Part shown: positions 17,058-26,175 of the stretch, piece after piece
Layout: every line of letters starts with the position of its first letter
Numbering within the stretch: the stretch's first letter is position 1
DNA from: CAYRJD01 sp965205925
GTDB lineage: Bacteria; Actinomycetota; Acidimicrobiia; Acidimicrobiales; Poriferisodalaceae
DNA length: 64,000 nt
Direction of reading: 5' to 3'
Assembly (NCBI GenBank): GCA_965205925.1
Contig: OZ242183.1
Span: forward strand, 1,550,001-1,614,000
The notes under the pieces: generated by a model
The model's input: only the letters and a program-made list of their open reading frames with translations
What the model was told of the DNA's origin: nothing
Databases searched by the model: none
Made by a program: the position numbers and the translations under genes

Positions 17058-17767
17058 TCCGCTTCTTGGTTGAGGTGCTCAAGCCCTACTAGCTGTAGAG
17101 CCACGCGTGTTTTATAGCGCGTGTTCAGCTGCAGAAGCACTGCGGTAAATACTTCAATTGCCGTTGCATTTGAGAGATTGCCGCAATCCAGCGCACGCGC
17201 ACCTGGGATGCGACTGATCATCTCTATCAACTCAGAAGTAGCCGAACGTGAATCGCTGCAAATGAGAATGTCGCCGTGTAACGGCTCGTTCAGGTTCCCC
17301 AACTCAGCGGCTGGTACGTGCTGCAGCGTGGCTGCTACGCGTGCACCAGGAACGGTGGCTTGCACTGACGCTGCAACCGATCCACGTGGTGGAATCAGCG
17401 GCACAAACTCGCCATCTACTCGCTCCAAAGCGTTTGACATGGTTGTTACGACCTTGTCGTTTAGGTGCTCAGCGACGCTTCGAGCGGTGATTGCCGCAGC
17501 ATCCCACGGAGTAGCGATCACCACGGCGTCTGCTGCTGCCGCGGTCGTGTTATCGGCTGGAACGATGTCAAGCTTGTGGTTTGGCCATTTATCCAAAATC
17601 TTGTCAACAACCTCCATCGAGCGGTATCTTGAACGAGAGCCCAAAATCACCGAGTAGCCGACATCAGCTAGCCGCGCGGCCAATGCCGCACCAGCCGGTC
17701 CGGTTCCTCCAACAATGCCGACGTTGCCGACGGGCGTTTGAGGTGTGCTACTTGTTTCGTTTTGCAT
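17054..17767 (-). CDS. npdG: NADPH-dependent F420 reductase
   Basis: 237 residues. The N-terminal Rossmann motif GIVGGTGPAGAALAARLADVG is followed by ILGSRSR, which reads the NADPH 2'-phosphate in this family; VIATPWDA and AATLQHVPAAEL are further NpdG-like segments. The enzyme exchanges hydride between NADPH and the deazaflavin F420, supplying F420H2 to proteins such as the luciferase-like oxidoreductase at 44.8 kb. Its stop overlaps that of the selenoprotein candidate in a shared TTAA. A short non-catalytic tail of about 12 residues ends the protein. Confidence 0.85.
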   Translation of the reverse strand: MQNETSSTPQTPVGNVGIVGGTGPAGAALAARLADVGYSVILGSRSRYRSMEVVDKILDKWPNHKLDIVPADNTTAAAADAVVIATPWDAAAITARSVAEHLNDKVVTTMSNALERVDGEFVPLIPPRGSVAASVQATVPGARVAATLQHVPAAELGNLNEPLHGDILICSDSRSATSELIEMISRIPGARALDCGNLSNATAIEVFTAVLLQLNTRYKTRVALQLVGLEHLNQEAD

Positions 17768-17903
17768 GTTGCCTAGCGATTCGTTGCTCGCACGCTTGAA
17801 GTGTTGCCGCAGTGTAAGCCAATAACACGATTGGGCGAATTAGGATCGCTAGACGAGAGCTAGCGCTAACCGCCTTAAGCGTTAGCCGGGATCGGAGTCA
17901 TTT

Positions 17904-18689
17904 ATGGGACTGGTTGACGGAAAACGGTTGCTGATTACCGGCGTATTGACCGACGCATCGCTGGCATTCGAAGTGGCAAAGTTAGCTCAAGAAGAAGGGG
18001 CGGAGGTGCTGCTAACCGGTGCGGGACGCGCCCTTAGTCTCACCCAGCGCACCGCTCGCAAGCTTCCGAAGCCGTGCGATGTGTTGCCTTTAGATGTAAC
18101 CGTCCCGGGCGAAATCGAGGCCGTGCGAGATGAGATTCAGCAACGCTGGGGCAACCTTGATGGTGTTTTACACGCCATCGGTTTTGCTCCCGAAGCATGT
18201 CTAGGCGGCAACTTTCTCAATGCCGAGTGGGACGACGTAGCCGTTGCTGTGCACATATCCGCTTACAGCCTTAAGGCTTTGGCAGCGACAATGGCACCGT
18301 TGATGAAGAGCGCGGAACCAGGCGGAGTGGGTGGTGCGGTCGTGGGCCTTACTTTTGATGCCAGCGTGGCCTGGCCGGTGTATGACTGGATGGGTGTCGC
18401 CAAAGCGGCTTTTGAATCCGTGGCGCGTTATCTAGCCAAGTCGCTCGGCGAGAGTGGCATCCGCGTCAATCTGATATCGGCCGGACCTATCAAGACAATG
18501 GCTGCAAGATCTATACCAGGTTTCAGTGATTTTGAGCAATCCTGGCAAGATCGCAGCCCACTGAACTGGGACATTAACGACAGTCGCTCTGTTGCCCGTA
18601 GCACTTTGGCACTGCTTTCGGATTGGTTTCCCCAAACTACCGGCGAGATCATTCACGTAGATGGCGGATACCACGCCATGGGGGCTTAG
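17904..18689 (+). CDS. fabI: Enoyl-[acyl-carrier-protein] reductase, InhA/FabI type
   Basis: 261 residues, the length of InhA. It reduces enoyl-ACP with NADH in fatty-acid elongation. The N-terminal LITGVLTDASLAFEVAKLAQ lacks the GxxxGxG of ordinary SDRs, as in FabI/InhA. HAIGFAPEA and the catalytic YDWMGVAKAAFE (Tyr and Lys separated by six residues) follow, then LISAGPIKTMAARSIPGF, the InhA substrate loop. GGAG lies 8 bases before the ATG. The product makes this cell a FAS-II user with the InhA-type reductase seen in mycobacteria and relatives. Confidence 0.93.
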   Translation: MGLVDGKRLLITGVLTDASLAFEVAKLAQEEGAEVLLTGAGRALSLTQRTARKLPKPCDVLPLDVTVPGEIEAVRDEIQQRWGNLDGVLHAIGFAPEACLGGNFLNAEWDDVAVAVHISAYSLKALAATMAPLMKSAEPGGVGGAVVGLTFDASVAWPVYDWMGVAKAAFESVARYLAKSLGESGIRVNLISAGPIKTMAARSIPGFSDFEQSWQDRSPLNWDINDSRSVARSTLALLSDWFPQTTGEIIHVDGGYHAMGA

Positions 18690-19699
18690 CTCTGCGGCGA
18701 CACCGTCAGCTGGTTCATCAGATCGTCCAGCCGGACCACACCACGGGTAATCCCGTTTTCAGCTACTAGCAGCAGATTCACCTGATTTGCTCGCATTGCT
18801 GCCACAACCTGCGGCAACGAAGCTTCGGCGTTGATCTTGATCAGATCTCGCAGATGTTCAGCACCAAGCTCTGCTTCGGTCGCACTAATCAAGTCAGTGC
18901 AGTGCACGAAGCCGCGCACATCTGAACGATCACTGCTATAAACCAGCAAGCGAGTGGTATCAGCAGTAATGAACTGTCGCCCGACGTCGGCCAGAGGTTG
19001 TCCAAGCTGCGCAGCGGCGGCTTGGACAATGGGAGTCATCACCTCTGCCACTGTGGTTGCTTGAAACCTCAGCGCCGCATTGACAAGGGCGGGGGCTTGA
19101 TCGTCGACTAGTTCTGAGGCGGCTGATTCGCTAACCATCACTGCAAACTGTGCTGGAGTAAATGTTTCACTTATCTCAGATTTTGGATTCACCCGCGCAG
19201 TGGTTAAGAGAGCGTTAGCTACCCAAAGCAATGAGCGAACAATCGGACGTGCCACAACTAGATAGGCGGCCATGGGACGAGCCAGCGTCAGCAAAGTGCG
19301 TTCAGGTCCAATCAATGCCAAATTCTTGGGGACCATCTCCCCTAGCACCATGTGAACCACCGCCACCAGGCTCAACGAGACTGCAAACCCGAGCGTATGA
19401 AGCACACCACTTGGTAATTGCACAATGCTGGACAAGCCGTCTTCGATTAACCGAGACACTGCCGGTTCTGCCAAACGTCCAACGGCTAGCGAGCACACGG
19501 TTATGCCAAGTTGAGCACCACCGAGCGTTGTCAAAACGTCGGACTGCATGCGTTTGGCGCGGCGCGCAGATTTATTTCCTTGCGCTGCCTGTGCATCAAT
19601 CCGCGACCGTTGCCCACCTATCAGGCCGAACTCAAGCGCAACAAATCCGCCATTGAGCCCTATCAGCAGCACCGAGAAGATGATGGCTGCCGCTGTCAT
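18686..19699 (-). CDS. CNNM/CBS-domain membrane protein (HlyC/CorC family), short form
   Basis: 337 residues. The N-terminal CNNM (DUF21) transmembrane domain has hydrophobic segments near 3-25, 58-80 and 95-135, with the typical LGGAQLGITVCSL and VLGEMVPKNLAL motifs. Two CBS domains follow (about 210-330). The CorC_HlyC C-terminal domain present in its neighbour is missing. The family is linked to Mg2+/Co2+ export or membrane transport. The start overlaps the stop of the upstream paralogue by 4 bases, so the two are co-translated and may form a heteromer (inference). Its stop interleaves with that of fabI. Confidence 0.88.
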   Translation of the reverse strand: MTAAAIIFSVLLIGLNGGFVALEFGLIGGQRSRIDAQAAQGNKSARRAKRMQSDVLTTLGGAQLGITVCSLAVGRLAEPAVSRLIEDGLSSIVQLPSGVLHTLGFAVSLSLVAVVHMVLGEMVPKNLALIGPERTLLTLARPMAAYLVVARPIVRSLLWVANALLTTARVNPKSEISETFTPAQFAVMVSESAASELVDDQAPALVNAALRFQATTVAEVMTPIVQAAAAQLGQPLADVGRQFITADTTRLLVYSSDRSDVRGFVHCTDLISATEAELGAEHLRDLIKINAEASLPQVVAAMRANQVNLLLVAENGITRGVVRLDDLMNQLTVSPQS

Positions 19700-21093
19700 G
19701 GGCGGTCCTGCTCACTACCAAGTTGCGAAGGATGGCCGGGAGGTTTGTCTTCCAGCTTCTCAGGTGATTTCACCACCCTGATCTGTGCCACACGCAACTT
19801 GTCAACGGTTATTACTTCAAATCGCCAGCCCTCCCAATCAACCGATTCACCCGGCACGGGAATATGACCCATGAGTGCCAACACGAACCCAGCCAAGGTT
19901 TCATATGGCCCGTTCGGTAGTGATAAGCCCAGCTGCGTCGGCTCGACCAATTCCTCATCTGGCGACTCTTGTGCTTTTACTTGTTGCCGTGCCTGCTCTT
20001 TGGCTAATTCTTGCACTGCTAACTCTTCAAGAATCTCCGACGCTTCGTCCAACGTGAGAGTGCCGTGAAGATTTCTTTGAATACTTGTGTGCGGTTGCGC
20101 TGTCTGGTCATATTCGTCTTCTAAGTTGCCAAGCGCTTCTTCGAATATGTCTTCACGCGTCAGCAAACCAGCTGTCCCACCGTGCTCGTCGATCACCGCC
20201 GCTAGACGGTTGTTGCTTTTTTCCATCTCTGCCAGCACTCGGTCAAGTGTCAGCTGCTCGCTCACAAACAACGCTTGGCGCATTACTTGTGAGACTGGAA
20301 CCTCATTGAGCGGTCGTTCAGTGCTAACGGCAAACACGTCTCGCACATCGGCCAAGCCAACGATGTCGTCTACATCGGAACCGGTTACCAAGAATCGGGT
20401 GTGCCCCTTCTCAGCTGCAGCAACGGAAAGATCTTCCATCGTCGCATCCATTGGCAATGTGTTCATAGCGGTGCGTGGCACGAGCGCATCTGCAGCTACC
20501 TTGCCAGCCAGCCTCAGGCTGCGCCCTAATAACTTGGCCGACTCTTGACTAAGGCTGAAAGCGCTGGCCGAGCGCAGTACCTGTTCAAGCTCATTGAGCG
20601 TGCGCACTACTCGCAGCTCGTCGATGGGTCGCAACCCCAGAGCACGCACAACTTGATTGGCTATGCCGTTGAATAAGAGAACTATCGGCGCCGCCAATAG
20701 GCCGTAAAGCCGTAATACCGGCGCCAAAACCGTGCTGGTTTTGAGCGGTAGCGATACTGCCAAGTTTTTTGGAATCAGCTCACCAAATGTCATTTGCGTG
20801 ACGGCTGCTACCGCGATTGCTGTCGTTGCCAGCAGCGCTGTTCCTTCGCTTAGCGGTCCGCCGATTTTGCCCAACAGCGAACCGATGGTGCTTTCAGCAA
20901 TTATGCCCAGCAACAACGAGGTAATCGTGATGCCTAGCTGCGCTCCACCCAGATGAAAGCTGAGTCGGCGTAGCAGAACGGCAACGTTCTTGGCAGAGGC
21001 GTCATTGGAAGTTCCGGTATGTGAAGCCGCCACTGCCAACAAGCTGAACTCACCTGCAACAAACAACGCGTTGAGTGCGATGAGTAGCACCAC
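19696..21093 (-). CDS. CNNM/CBS-domain membrane protein with CorC_HlyC domain
   Basis: 465 residues from GTG 21091-21093. A CNNM transmembrane domain (LGGAQLGITITSL, TFGELIPKNLAV) occupies about 1-190, followed by two CBS domains (about 195-330; VIDEHGGTAGLLTREDIFEE is typical) and a C-terminal CorC_HlyC domain (about 370-450). The likely role is a divalent-cation transporter or regulator. The start is uncertain: the frame stays open and hydrophobic for nine codons upstream to an ATC at 21118-21120, which has GGAGG 8 bases before it. It leads a two-gene operon with the shorter paralogue. Confidence 0.88.
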   Translation of the reverse strand: MVLLIALNALFVAGEFSLLAVAASHTGTSNDASAKNVAVLLRRLSFHLGGAQLGITITSLLLGIIAESTIGSLLGKIGGPLSEGTALLATTAIAVAAVTQMTFGELIPKNLAVSLPLKTSTVLAPVLRLYGLLAAPIVLLFNGIANQVVRALGLRPIDELRVVRTLNELEQVLRSASAFSLSQESAKLLGRSLRLAGKVAADALVPRTAMNTLPMDATMEDLSVAAAEKGHTRFLVTGSDVDDIVGLADVRDVFAVSTERPLNEVPVSQVMRQALFVSEQLTLDRVLAEMEKSNNRLAAVIDEHGGTAGLLTREDIFEEALGNLEDEYDQTAQPHTSIQRNLHGTLTLDEASEILEELAVQELAKEQARQQVKAQESPDEELVEPTQLGLSLPNGPYETLAGFVLALMGHIPVPGESVDWEGWRFEVITVDKLRVAQIRVVKSPEKLEDKPPGHPSQLGSEQDRP

Positions 21094-21203
21094 AAGCGCC
21101 AGCCCGAGAGCTACAGCGATGGGACCAACCTCCGAGCTAACAGTCGCATAGTGCTTAGACGTAACGCAATCACGCCTGACACAGGCACAAAGCTACCCTC
21201 ACA

Positions 21204-23315
21204 ATGGTTATGGCGGCCGACTCGACAAACTCGACAATAGGGTCAAGAAAGTCAAATACGGACCGCACCGAACAACACACCGCTAAGAGCGGGCTTGAAA
21301 CTGGAACTGAGACCTCCGATCAAGACAGCTCAGCTAACGGCCTTGGTGAAGACTTAAGCAACCACCAAGACGACTATCAAGATGGCAATCAAGGTGATGG
21401 CCTCAACGAAGACATACCACCTGAAACGGCATTCATTCGCTCTGACAAGGACCTTTCCTGGCTGAGGCGCATGTGGCCACTGCTGGCTCAGCATCGCTTG
21501 TTGGTGCTGAGCGCTATCAGCTCAGCAGTACTTGCTATGGCTGTGCAGGTGATGGTGCCGCGCGTAGTGGGGCTAGCAATTGACAACGCCACCAGCGTTG
21601 CACCCGACCTATGGCCTTACGCCTTGGTGCTGATAATTCTTGGAATAGCGCGGGGCTTTAGCACCTTCGGATACCGCACCGGGCTGTACTCAATGGCGTT
21701 TCGCGTGGAATACAGCCTGCGGACTCTGTTGTTTGAGCACCTGGGTCGTCTACCGATTTCGTTTTATGACCGCGTTCAAACCGGCGAGATCGTCTCACGC
21801 GCAAATTCCGATATCCGTTCTGTGCAGTTGTTCTTGGCGTTTGCGCCAATCATGACCGTGCAAATGTTCAGCGTGGTTGTGGCTCTGATATTCATGGTGC
21901 AGATCAGCCTGGGATTAACGCTGGTTTCGCTAGCGGCTATGCCGGCAGTGTTTGCGTTGGGGCAACGACTACGCAACATCACGTTTCCACTTTCGTGGGT
22001 TATCAGCGCTCGCAATGCCGAGGTCGCCACCGTGACTGACGAAAACATCGCCGGTGTGCGAGTGGTGAAAGCTTTTGCGGCTGAGCAACGGCAAGTAACA
22101 AAGCTGGCTGAAGCTGCTCAAAGATTGGCTTGGGCCAACCTGTTCCAGCACCGCACCAGAGCGCTGTATACGCCACTTATTGAGAGTGTCCCGCGTGTGT
22201 CGTTAGCACTGGTGCTACTGATCGGTGGCAATCAAGCCATCAACGGAAGCCTCAGCATCGGCGACCTGGTGACCTTCAACCTTTACATCTTGCTGCTGCA
22301 AGCTCCTTTCCGGTTTGTCGGATTTGTGTTCATCATGGGTCAGCGTGCACGCGCGTCGGCTCGGCGTATCTACGAAGTGTTAGACGAACCGGCCGCTTCG
22401 GCCGATCGGCCTGGAGCTGTGGACCTAACCATTGATGGCTCGCTAGGAGAACCATCAAATGCGACAGGTAAAGCAAAAAACAAAGCCGGTAGAAAAACCG
22501 CCAGACGCGGCGTGGATGTGCGATTTAACGACGTGCACTTCCGTTATGGCACCAAACCAACTAACGGAGCCACAGCTCAAACAGCTACCGAAATCGGCAA
22601 CACCGCAGACTTAAATCCGCTGATCCTGGCGGGTTTGGATTTGCACATTCCCGCAGGCCAACGAATCGCCGTGGTCGGACGCACAGGTTCCGGCAAGTCA
22701 ACTCTGGCTCGCCTGCTGCTGCGTTTCTACGACCTTGAGCAAGGGCACATCGAAGTGGCCGGCAACGACATAAACGATGTCACCTCTAACAGCTTGCGTC
22801 GCGCCATCGGGCTCGTACAAGAAGAACCATTTCTGTTTTCAACCAGCGTGCACGACAACATTGCCTATGCACGACCCGGAGCGAAACGAAGCGAAGTCAT
22901 TGCGGCCGCTACCGCCGCCAAAGCTCACGAATTCATAAGCGAACTGGATGGCGATTACGACGCCGTGGTGGGCGAACGCGGCTACGACCTATCGGGTGGT
23001 CAACGACAGCGCATTGCTCTGGCACGCTGCTTCCTTTCCGACCCGGCAGTCATAGTGTTAGACGATGCCACCAGCTCTATAGATGTTCACCGCGAAGCGG
23101 AAATCCATGTCGCGCTTATGGAACTGCTGAAAGATCGCACCACCATCGTGATTGCTCATCGACTGTCGACAATCAGCCTGGCGCAGCGAGTTGTGTTGCT
23201 GGCCGACGGAAAGATTGCCGCCGATGGGACTCACCAAGAGCTAATGGCAAAAGAACCTCGCTACTCCGAGGTGCTCGCCGCCGGAAATGAAACCGAGGAG
23301 AGCTCGACATGGTGA
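21204..23315 (+). CDS. ABC exporter half-transporter, subunit 1 (degenerate catalytic site)
   Basis: 703 residues. A hydrophilic, Asp/Gln-rich N-terminal extension of about 75 residues precedes six transmembrane helices (about 85-390) and an ATPase domain (about 435-695). Walker A is GRTGSGKST, the signature is LSGGQ, and Walker B VIVLDDATSS has Asp in place of the catalytic Glu. A 40-residue Lys/Gly/Thr-rich insert separates the domains. The partner starts inside the last codons (7-base overlap). It forms a heterodimeric multidrug- or lipid-type exporter; the substrate is unknown. Confidence 0.92.
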   Translation: MVMAADSTNSTIGSRKSNTDRTEQHTAKSGLETGTETSDQDSSANGLGEDLSNHQDDYQDGNQGDGLNEDIPPETAFIRSDKDLSWLRRMWPLLAQHRLLVLSAISSAVLAMAVQVMVPRVVGLAIDNATSVAPDLWPYALVLIILGIARGFSTFGYRTGLYSMAFRVEYSLRTLLFEHLGRLPISFYDRVQTGEIVSRANSDIRSVQLFLAFAPIMTVQMFSVVVALIFMVQISLGLTLVSLAAMPAVFALGQRLRNITFPLSWVISARNAEVATVTDENIAGVRVVKAFAAEQRQVTKLAEAAQRLAWANLFQHRTRALYTPLIESVPRVSLALVLLIGGNQAINGSLSIGDLVTFNLYILLLQAPFRFVGFVFIMGQRARASARRIYEVLDEPAASADRPGAVDLTIDGSLGEPSNATGKAKNKAGRKTARRGVDVRFNDVHFRYGTKPTNGATAQTATEIGNTADLNPLILAGLDLHIPAGQRIAVVGRTGSGKSTLARLLLRFYDLEQGHIEVAGNDINDVTSNSLRRAIGLVQEEPFLFSTSVHDNIAYARPGAKRSEVIAAATAAKAHEFISELDGDYDAVVGERGYDLSGGQRQRIALARCFLSDPAVIVLDDATSSIDVHREAEIHVALMELLKDRTTIVIAHRLSTISLAQRVVLLADGKIAADGTHQELMAKEPRYSEVLAAGNETEESSTW

Positions 23316-25342
23316 TGGCGGGTCACGGCGGAGCGTTTGGCGGCCAAACCGCTACACAAATGAGCACTCAGGCGGGTTTGCCCTTTGCGGGAGTGCCCGA
23401 GGAGATGCGAGCTGGTGCCAAAAAGCTGCTGGCTAAAGAACCCGACCATCCTGACCCGCAAGAGCATTACGACCCCGTAGAGCAAACCAAACCAAACTTT
23501 GGCCTAAGACAACTACTGATGCCGCGACGTGCTGCTATGTCTGTCGGCTTCGCGATGTTGTGCGCCGAGACTCTGACGACGCTGGTTGGGCCTGTAGTGA
23601 TCCAGCAAGGCATCGACAACGGCGTGATCGCAGGCAATGTGGGAGTGCTGAATTTCGTTGTTCTGCTGTATCTAGGCGCGGTTGTCGTCAACGTGTTGCT
23701 TAGTTATGCGCGCCAACGCTGGAACGGACGCGTCGCTGAGGATCTGATGTTTGGCCTACGAGTGCGCCTGTTCAGCCACTACCAACGACTGTCGCTGGAC
23801 TGGTACACGCGACAAAAAGCAGGCGTGCTGCTTAGCCGCATGACTTCCGATGTTGAGCATGTAGCACTGCTAGTAAATGAAGGGTTCGTCAACCTTGTTA
23901 TTCAGGCGCTAACCGTGGTGGTAGTTACCAGCGTGCTAATCGCATATAACCCGGCTCTAGCGCTGGTATTGCTGCTATTGGTGGTGCCGCCGTTGGTGAT
24001 GCTGACGCTCTGGTTTCGCACTCGCAGCGCCATGGGTTATTGGCGTGTGCGCGAACATACCGCCAAGGTTTTGTCAGACTTATCAGAAAACCTGGCGGGT
24101 GTAAGAGTGATTGCCGCTATGGCACGTCATCGCCGTAATGCCAGGCATCACCGCAAGGTGGTCGCTGGTTATCGCGACGCAAACATCCAAACCACACGCG
24201 TTTCAAATACCTATGGGCCTTCAACTGAAGCCATCGGTATTGCCGCTCAAGGCTCAATGCTGGCGATAGGTGGCTGGATGGTGTCGCGTGGTTCGCTTAG
24301 TCCAGGTGAGCTAACCGCTTTCGTTCTTTTTGTAACAACGTTTTTTGCGCCTATCCAGCAGCTGGTGCAGCTTTACAACACCTACCAACAAGGCCAGTCA
24401 GGATTGCGCAAGATCGGTGAAGTGTTAGCCACCGAACCCACCGTGGTACAAAAGCCTGACGCTCAGCTACTGCCACCTATTGAGGGTCGCATAACGATTT
24501 CAAACGTGTCATTTTCCTACGGTAGTGAAATCAGCTTGGACGCCAGCGAAGAAGAACTGGCTGCACAAGAAAATGCTCTCAATAAGAGTGAAGCCGAAAC
24601 CGAAGTTCTGCACGATGTATCGATCGACATTGCCGCAGGTGAAACGTTTGCCTTGGTGGGACCAACAGGTGCCGGCAAGAGCACCATTGCCAAGCTAATC
24701 ACCCGGTTCTATGACCCGACGCAAGGCCAGATAACCATCGACGGTTGGGATCTGCGGGACTTACAGATTGATTCTTTGCGCAGCCGCTTGGGTGTGGTTC
24801 CTCAAGAGCCGTTTTTGTTTCACGGAACGGTGCGAGACAACATCGCTTTCGCCGGGGACAGTATTTCTGACGCAGATATCGAAGCGGCCATAGACACTGT
24901 GGGGCTGCGAGACACCGTGATGGGGCTACCAAACGGGCTCGACACGTTGGTTCATGAGCGCGGTGTTTCGCTGTCGGCTGGCGAGCGACAGCTACTAGCA
25001 CTAGCGCGGGCGTTCGTTTCTAAACCGCAGGTGATCGTGCTTGATGAGGCCACCTCGAGCCTTGACCTACAGAGCGAAACAAACATTGAGAATGCTCTGG
25101 AATCATTGCTAGAAGGCCGCACCGCCGTTCTTATCGCGCATCGTTTAGCTACGGCCATGCGTGCCGATCGCATTGCTGTTATCGATGACGGCCGCTTAGC
25201 TGAAATTGGTACTCATGATGAGCTGGTTGCAATGGGTGGGCAATACGCCCAGATGTTCGCTACCTGGGAGTCGCAAACTGGTTATAGCTCCGACGATCAT
25301 TCCAGCGATAGCGCCAGCGGAAACTCAACCGCGGTCAGCTAA
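23309..25342 (+). CDS. ABC exporter half-transporter, subunit 2 (catalytic)
   Basis: 677 residues. Six transmembrane helices occupy about 75-370 and the ATPase domain about 395-660. Walker A is GPTGAGKST, Walker B VIVLDEATSS has the catalytic Glu, and the H-loop is IAHRLAT. The signature reads LSAGE instead of LSGGQ. In a heterodimer this altered signature faces the Walker site of subunit 1, which lacks its Glu, so both defects fall in the same composite site, leaving one canonical and one degenerate site as in TM287/288-type exporters. It overlaps subunit 1 by 7 bases. Confidence 0.92.
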   Translation: MVMAGHGGAFGGQTATQMSTQAGLPFAGVPEEMRAGAKKLLAKEPDHPDPQEHYDPVEQTKPNFGLRQLLMPRRAAMSVGFAMLCAETLTTLVGPVVIQQGIDNGVIAGNVGVLNFVVLLYLGAVVVNVLLSYARQRWNGRVAEDLMFGLRVRLFSHYQRLSLDWYTRQKAGVLLSRMTSDVEHVALLVNEGFVNLVIQALTVVVVTSVLIAYNPALALVLLLLVVPPLVMLTLWFRTRSAMGYWRVREHTAKVLSDLSENLAGVRVIAAMARHRRNARHHRKVVAGYRDANIQTTRVSNTYGPSTEAIGIAAQGSMLAIGGWMVSRGSLSPGELTAFVLFVTTFFAPIQQLVQLYNTYQQGQSGLRKIGEVLATEPTVVQKPDAQLLPPIEGRITISNVSFSYGSEISLDASEEELAAQENALNKSEAETEVLHDVSIDIAAGETFALVGPTGAGKSTIAKLITRFYDPTQGQITIDGWDLRDLQIDSLRSRLGVVPQEPFLFHGTVRDNIAFAGDSISDADIEAAIDTVGLRDTVMGLPNGLDTLVHERGVSLSAGERQLLALARAFVSKPQVIVLDEATSSLDLQSETNIENALESLLEGRTAVLIAHRLATAMRADRIAVIDDGRLAEIGTHDELVAMGGQYAQMFATWESQTGYSSDDHSSDSASGNSTAVS

Positions 25343-25367
25343 CCCTTCACAGTTGGCAAGCTTCACC

Positions 25368-26174
25368 GTGAGTAATACTCCAGCTAATACTCCACCGGTG
25401 GCTTCGTTGAACGGGGTATCGGTGTCGTTCGGCGCAAGGACCGTGATGGGTCCTCTCGATTGGCAGATCTATCCACACGAACGTTGGGTAGTGCTTGGTC
25501 CTAACGGCAGCGGTAAGACCAGCCTTATCAAAATCTTGTCGCTCTACCAATATCCCTCTACAGGCACGGTGGAAGTATTAGGTGAGCGTTGGGGTAGCAC
25601 CGATGCGCGTGAACTGAGGCGGCGTATCGGACTGGCCAGCGCATCATTGCGAGACCAGCTACGTCCTGCAATAACTGGCCTAGAGGTAGTCATTACTGCA
25701 AAATATGCCGCGCTTGAAACCTGGTGGCATTCCTACAGTGATAGCGACGTACTTGCCGCTCAAGACTGCCTTAAACGTGTAGGCGCTGGACAGCTAGCCG
25801 ATCGAAAGTTCGCCACTATGTCCTCTGGCGAACAGCAGCGAGTTCAACTTGCTCGCACATTGCTGGGTGAGCCCGAGCTGTTGTTGCTAGACGAGCCAAC
25901 GGCTGGACTTGATCTGTCAGGTCGCGAAACATTGCTAGCCAGCCTGGGTCAACTAGCTCGTGACCCCGACACTCCTGCCACGGTGCTGGTAACTCATCAC
26001 ACCGATGAAATACCGCCGTCGTTTACCCACGCTTTGCTGCTGCGCGGCGGTGTGCCATTGGCGGCTGGAATATTGAGCGAAGTTTTAACCGAAGAGTCGC
26101 TGTCCGAGTGCTTTGATCACAAGCTGCGATTAGAGCAGCGAGACGGGCGTTGGCTTAGTTGGGCGGCTAACTAA
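25368..26174 (+). CDS. Stand-alone ABC transporter ATP-binding protein
   Basis: About 268 residues from GTG 25368; TTG 25353 is an alternative, and the longer frame overlaps the exporter gene and is rejected. Walker A is GPNGSGKTS near residue 45, the signature-equivalent TMSSGEQQRVQLARTLL is near 150, and Walker B LLLLDEPTAGLD near 172. No membrane partner is adjacent. The WVVLGPNGSGKTS and TGTVEVLGERWG segments resemble the molybdate/ModF-like or iron-type ATPases; the substrate cannot be assigned. Two 12-bp repeats encode NTPA-NTPP at the N-terminus. Confidence 0.85.
   Translation: MSNTPANTPPVASLNGVSVSFGARTVMGPLDWQIYPHERWVVLGPNGSGKTSLIKILSLYQYPSTGTVEVLGERWGSTDARELRRRIGLASASLRDQLRPAITGLEVVITAKYAALETWWHSYSDSDVLAAQDCLKRVGAGQLADRKFATMSSGEQQRVQLARTLLGEPELLLLDEPTAGLDLSGRETLLASLGQLARDPDTPATVLVTHHTDEIPPSFTHALLLRGGVPLAAGILSEVLTEESLSECFDHKLRLEQRDGRWLSWAAN
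25374..25397 (+). repeat. 12-bp repeat pair at the start of the ABC ATPase gene
   Basis: AATACTCCAGCT and AATACTCCACCG follow each other in frame right after the GTG-AGT start. The reverse complement reads CGGT-GGAGTATTAGCT-GGAGTATT, the same family as at 16494 and 8830. Confidence 0.75.
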
Positions 26175-26175
26175 C

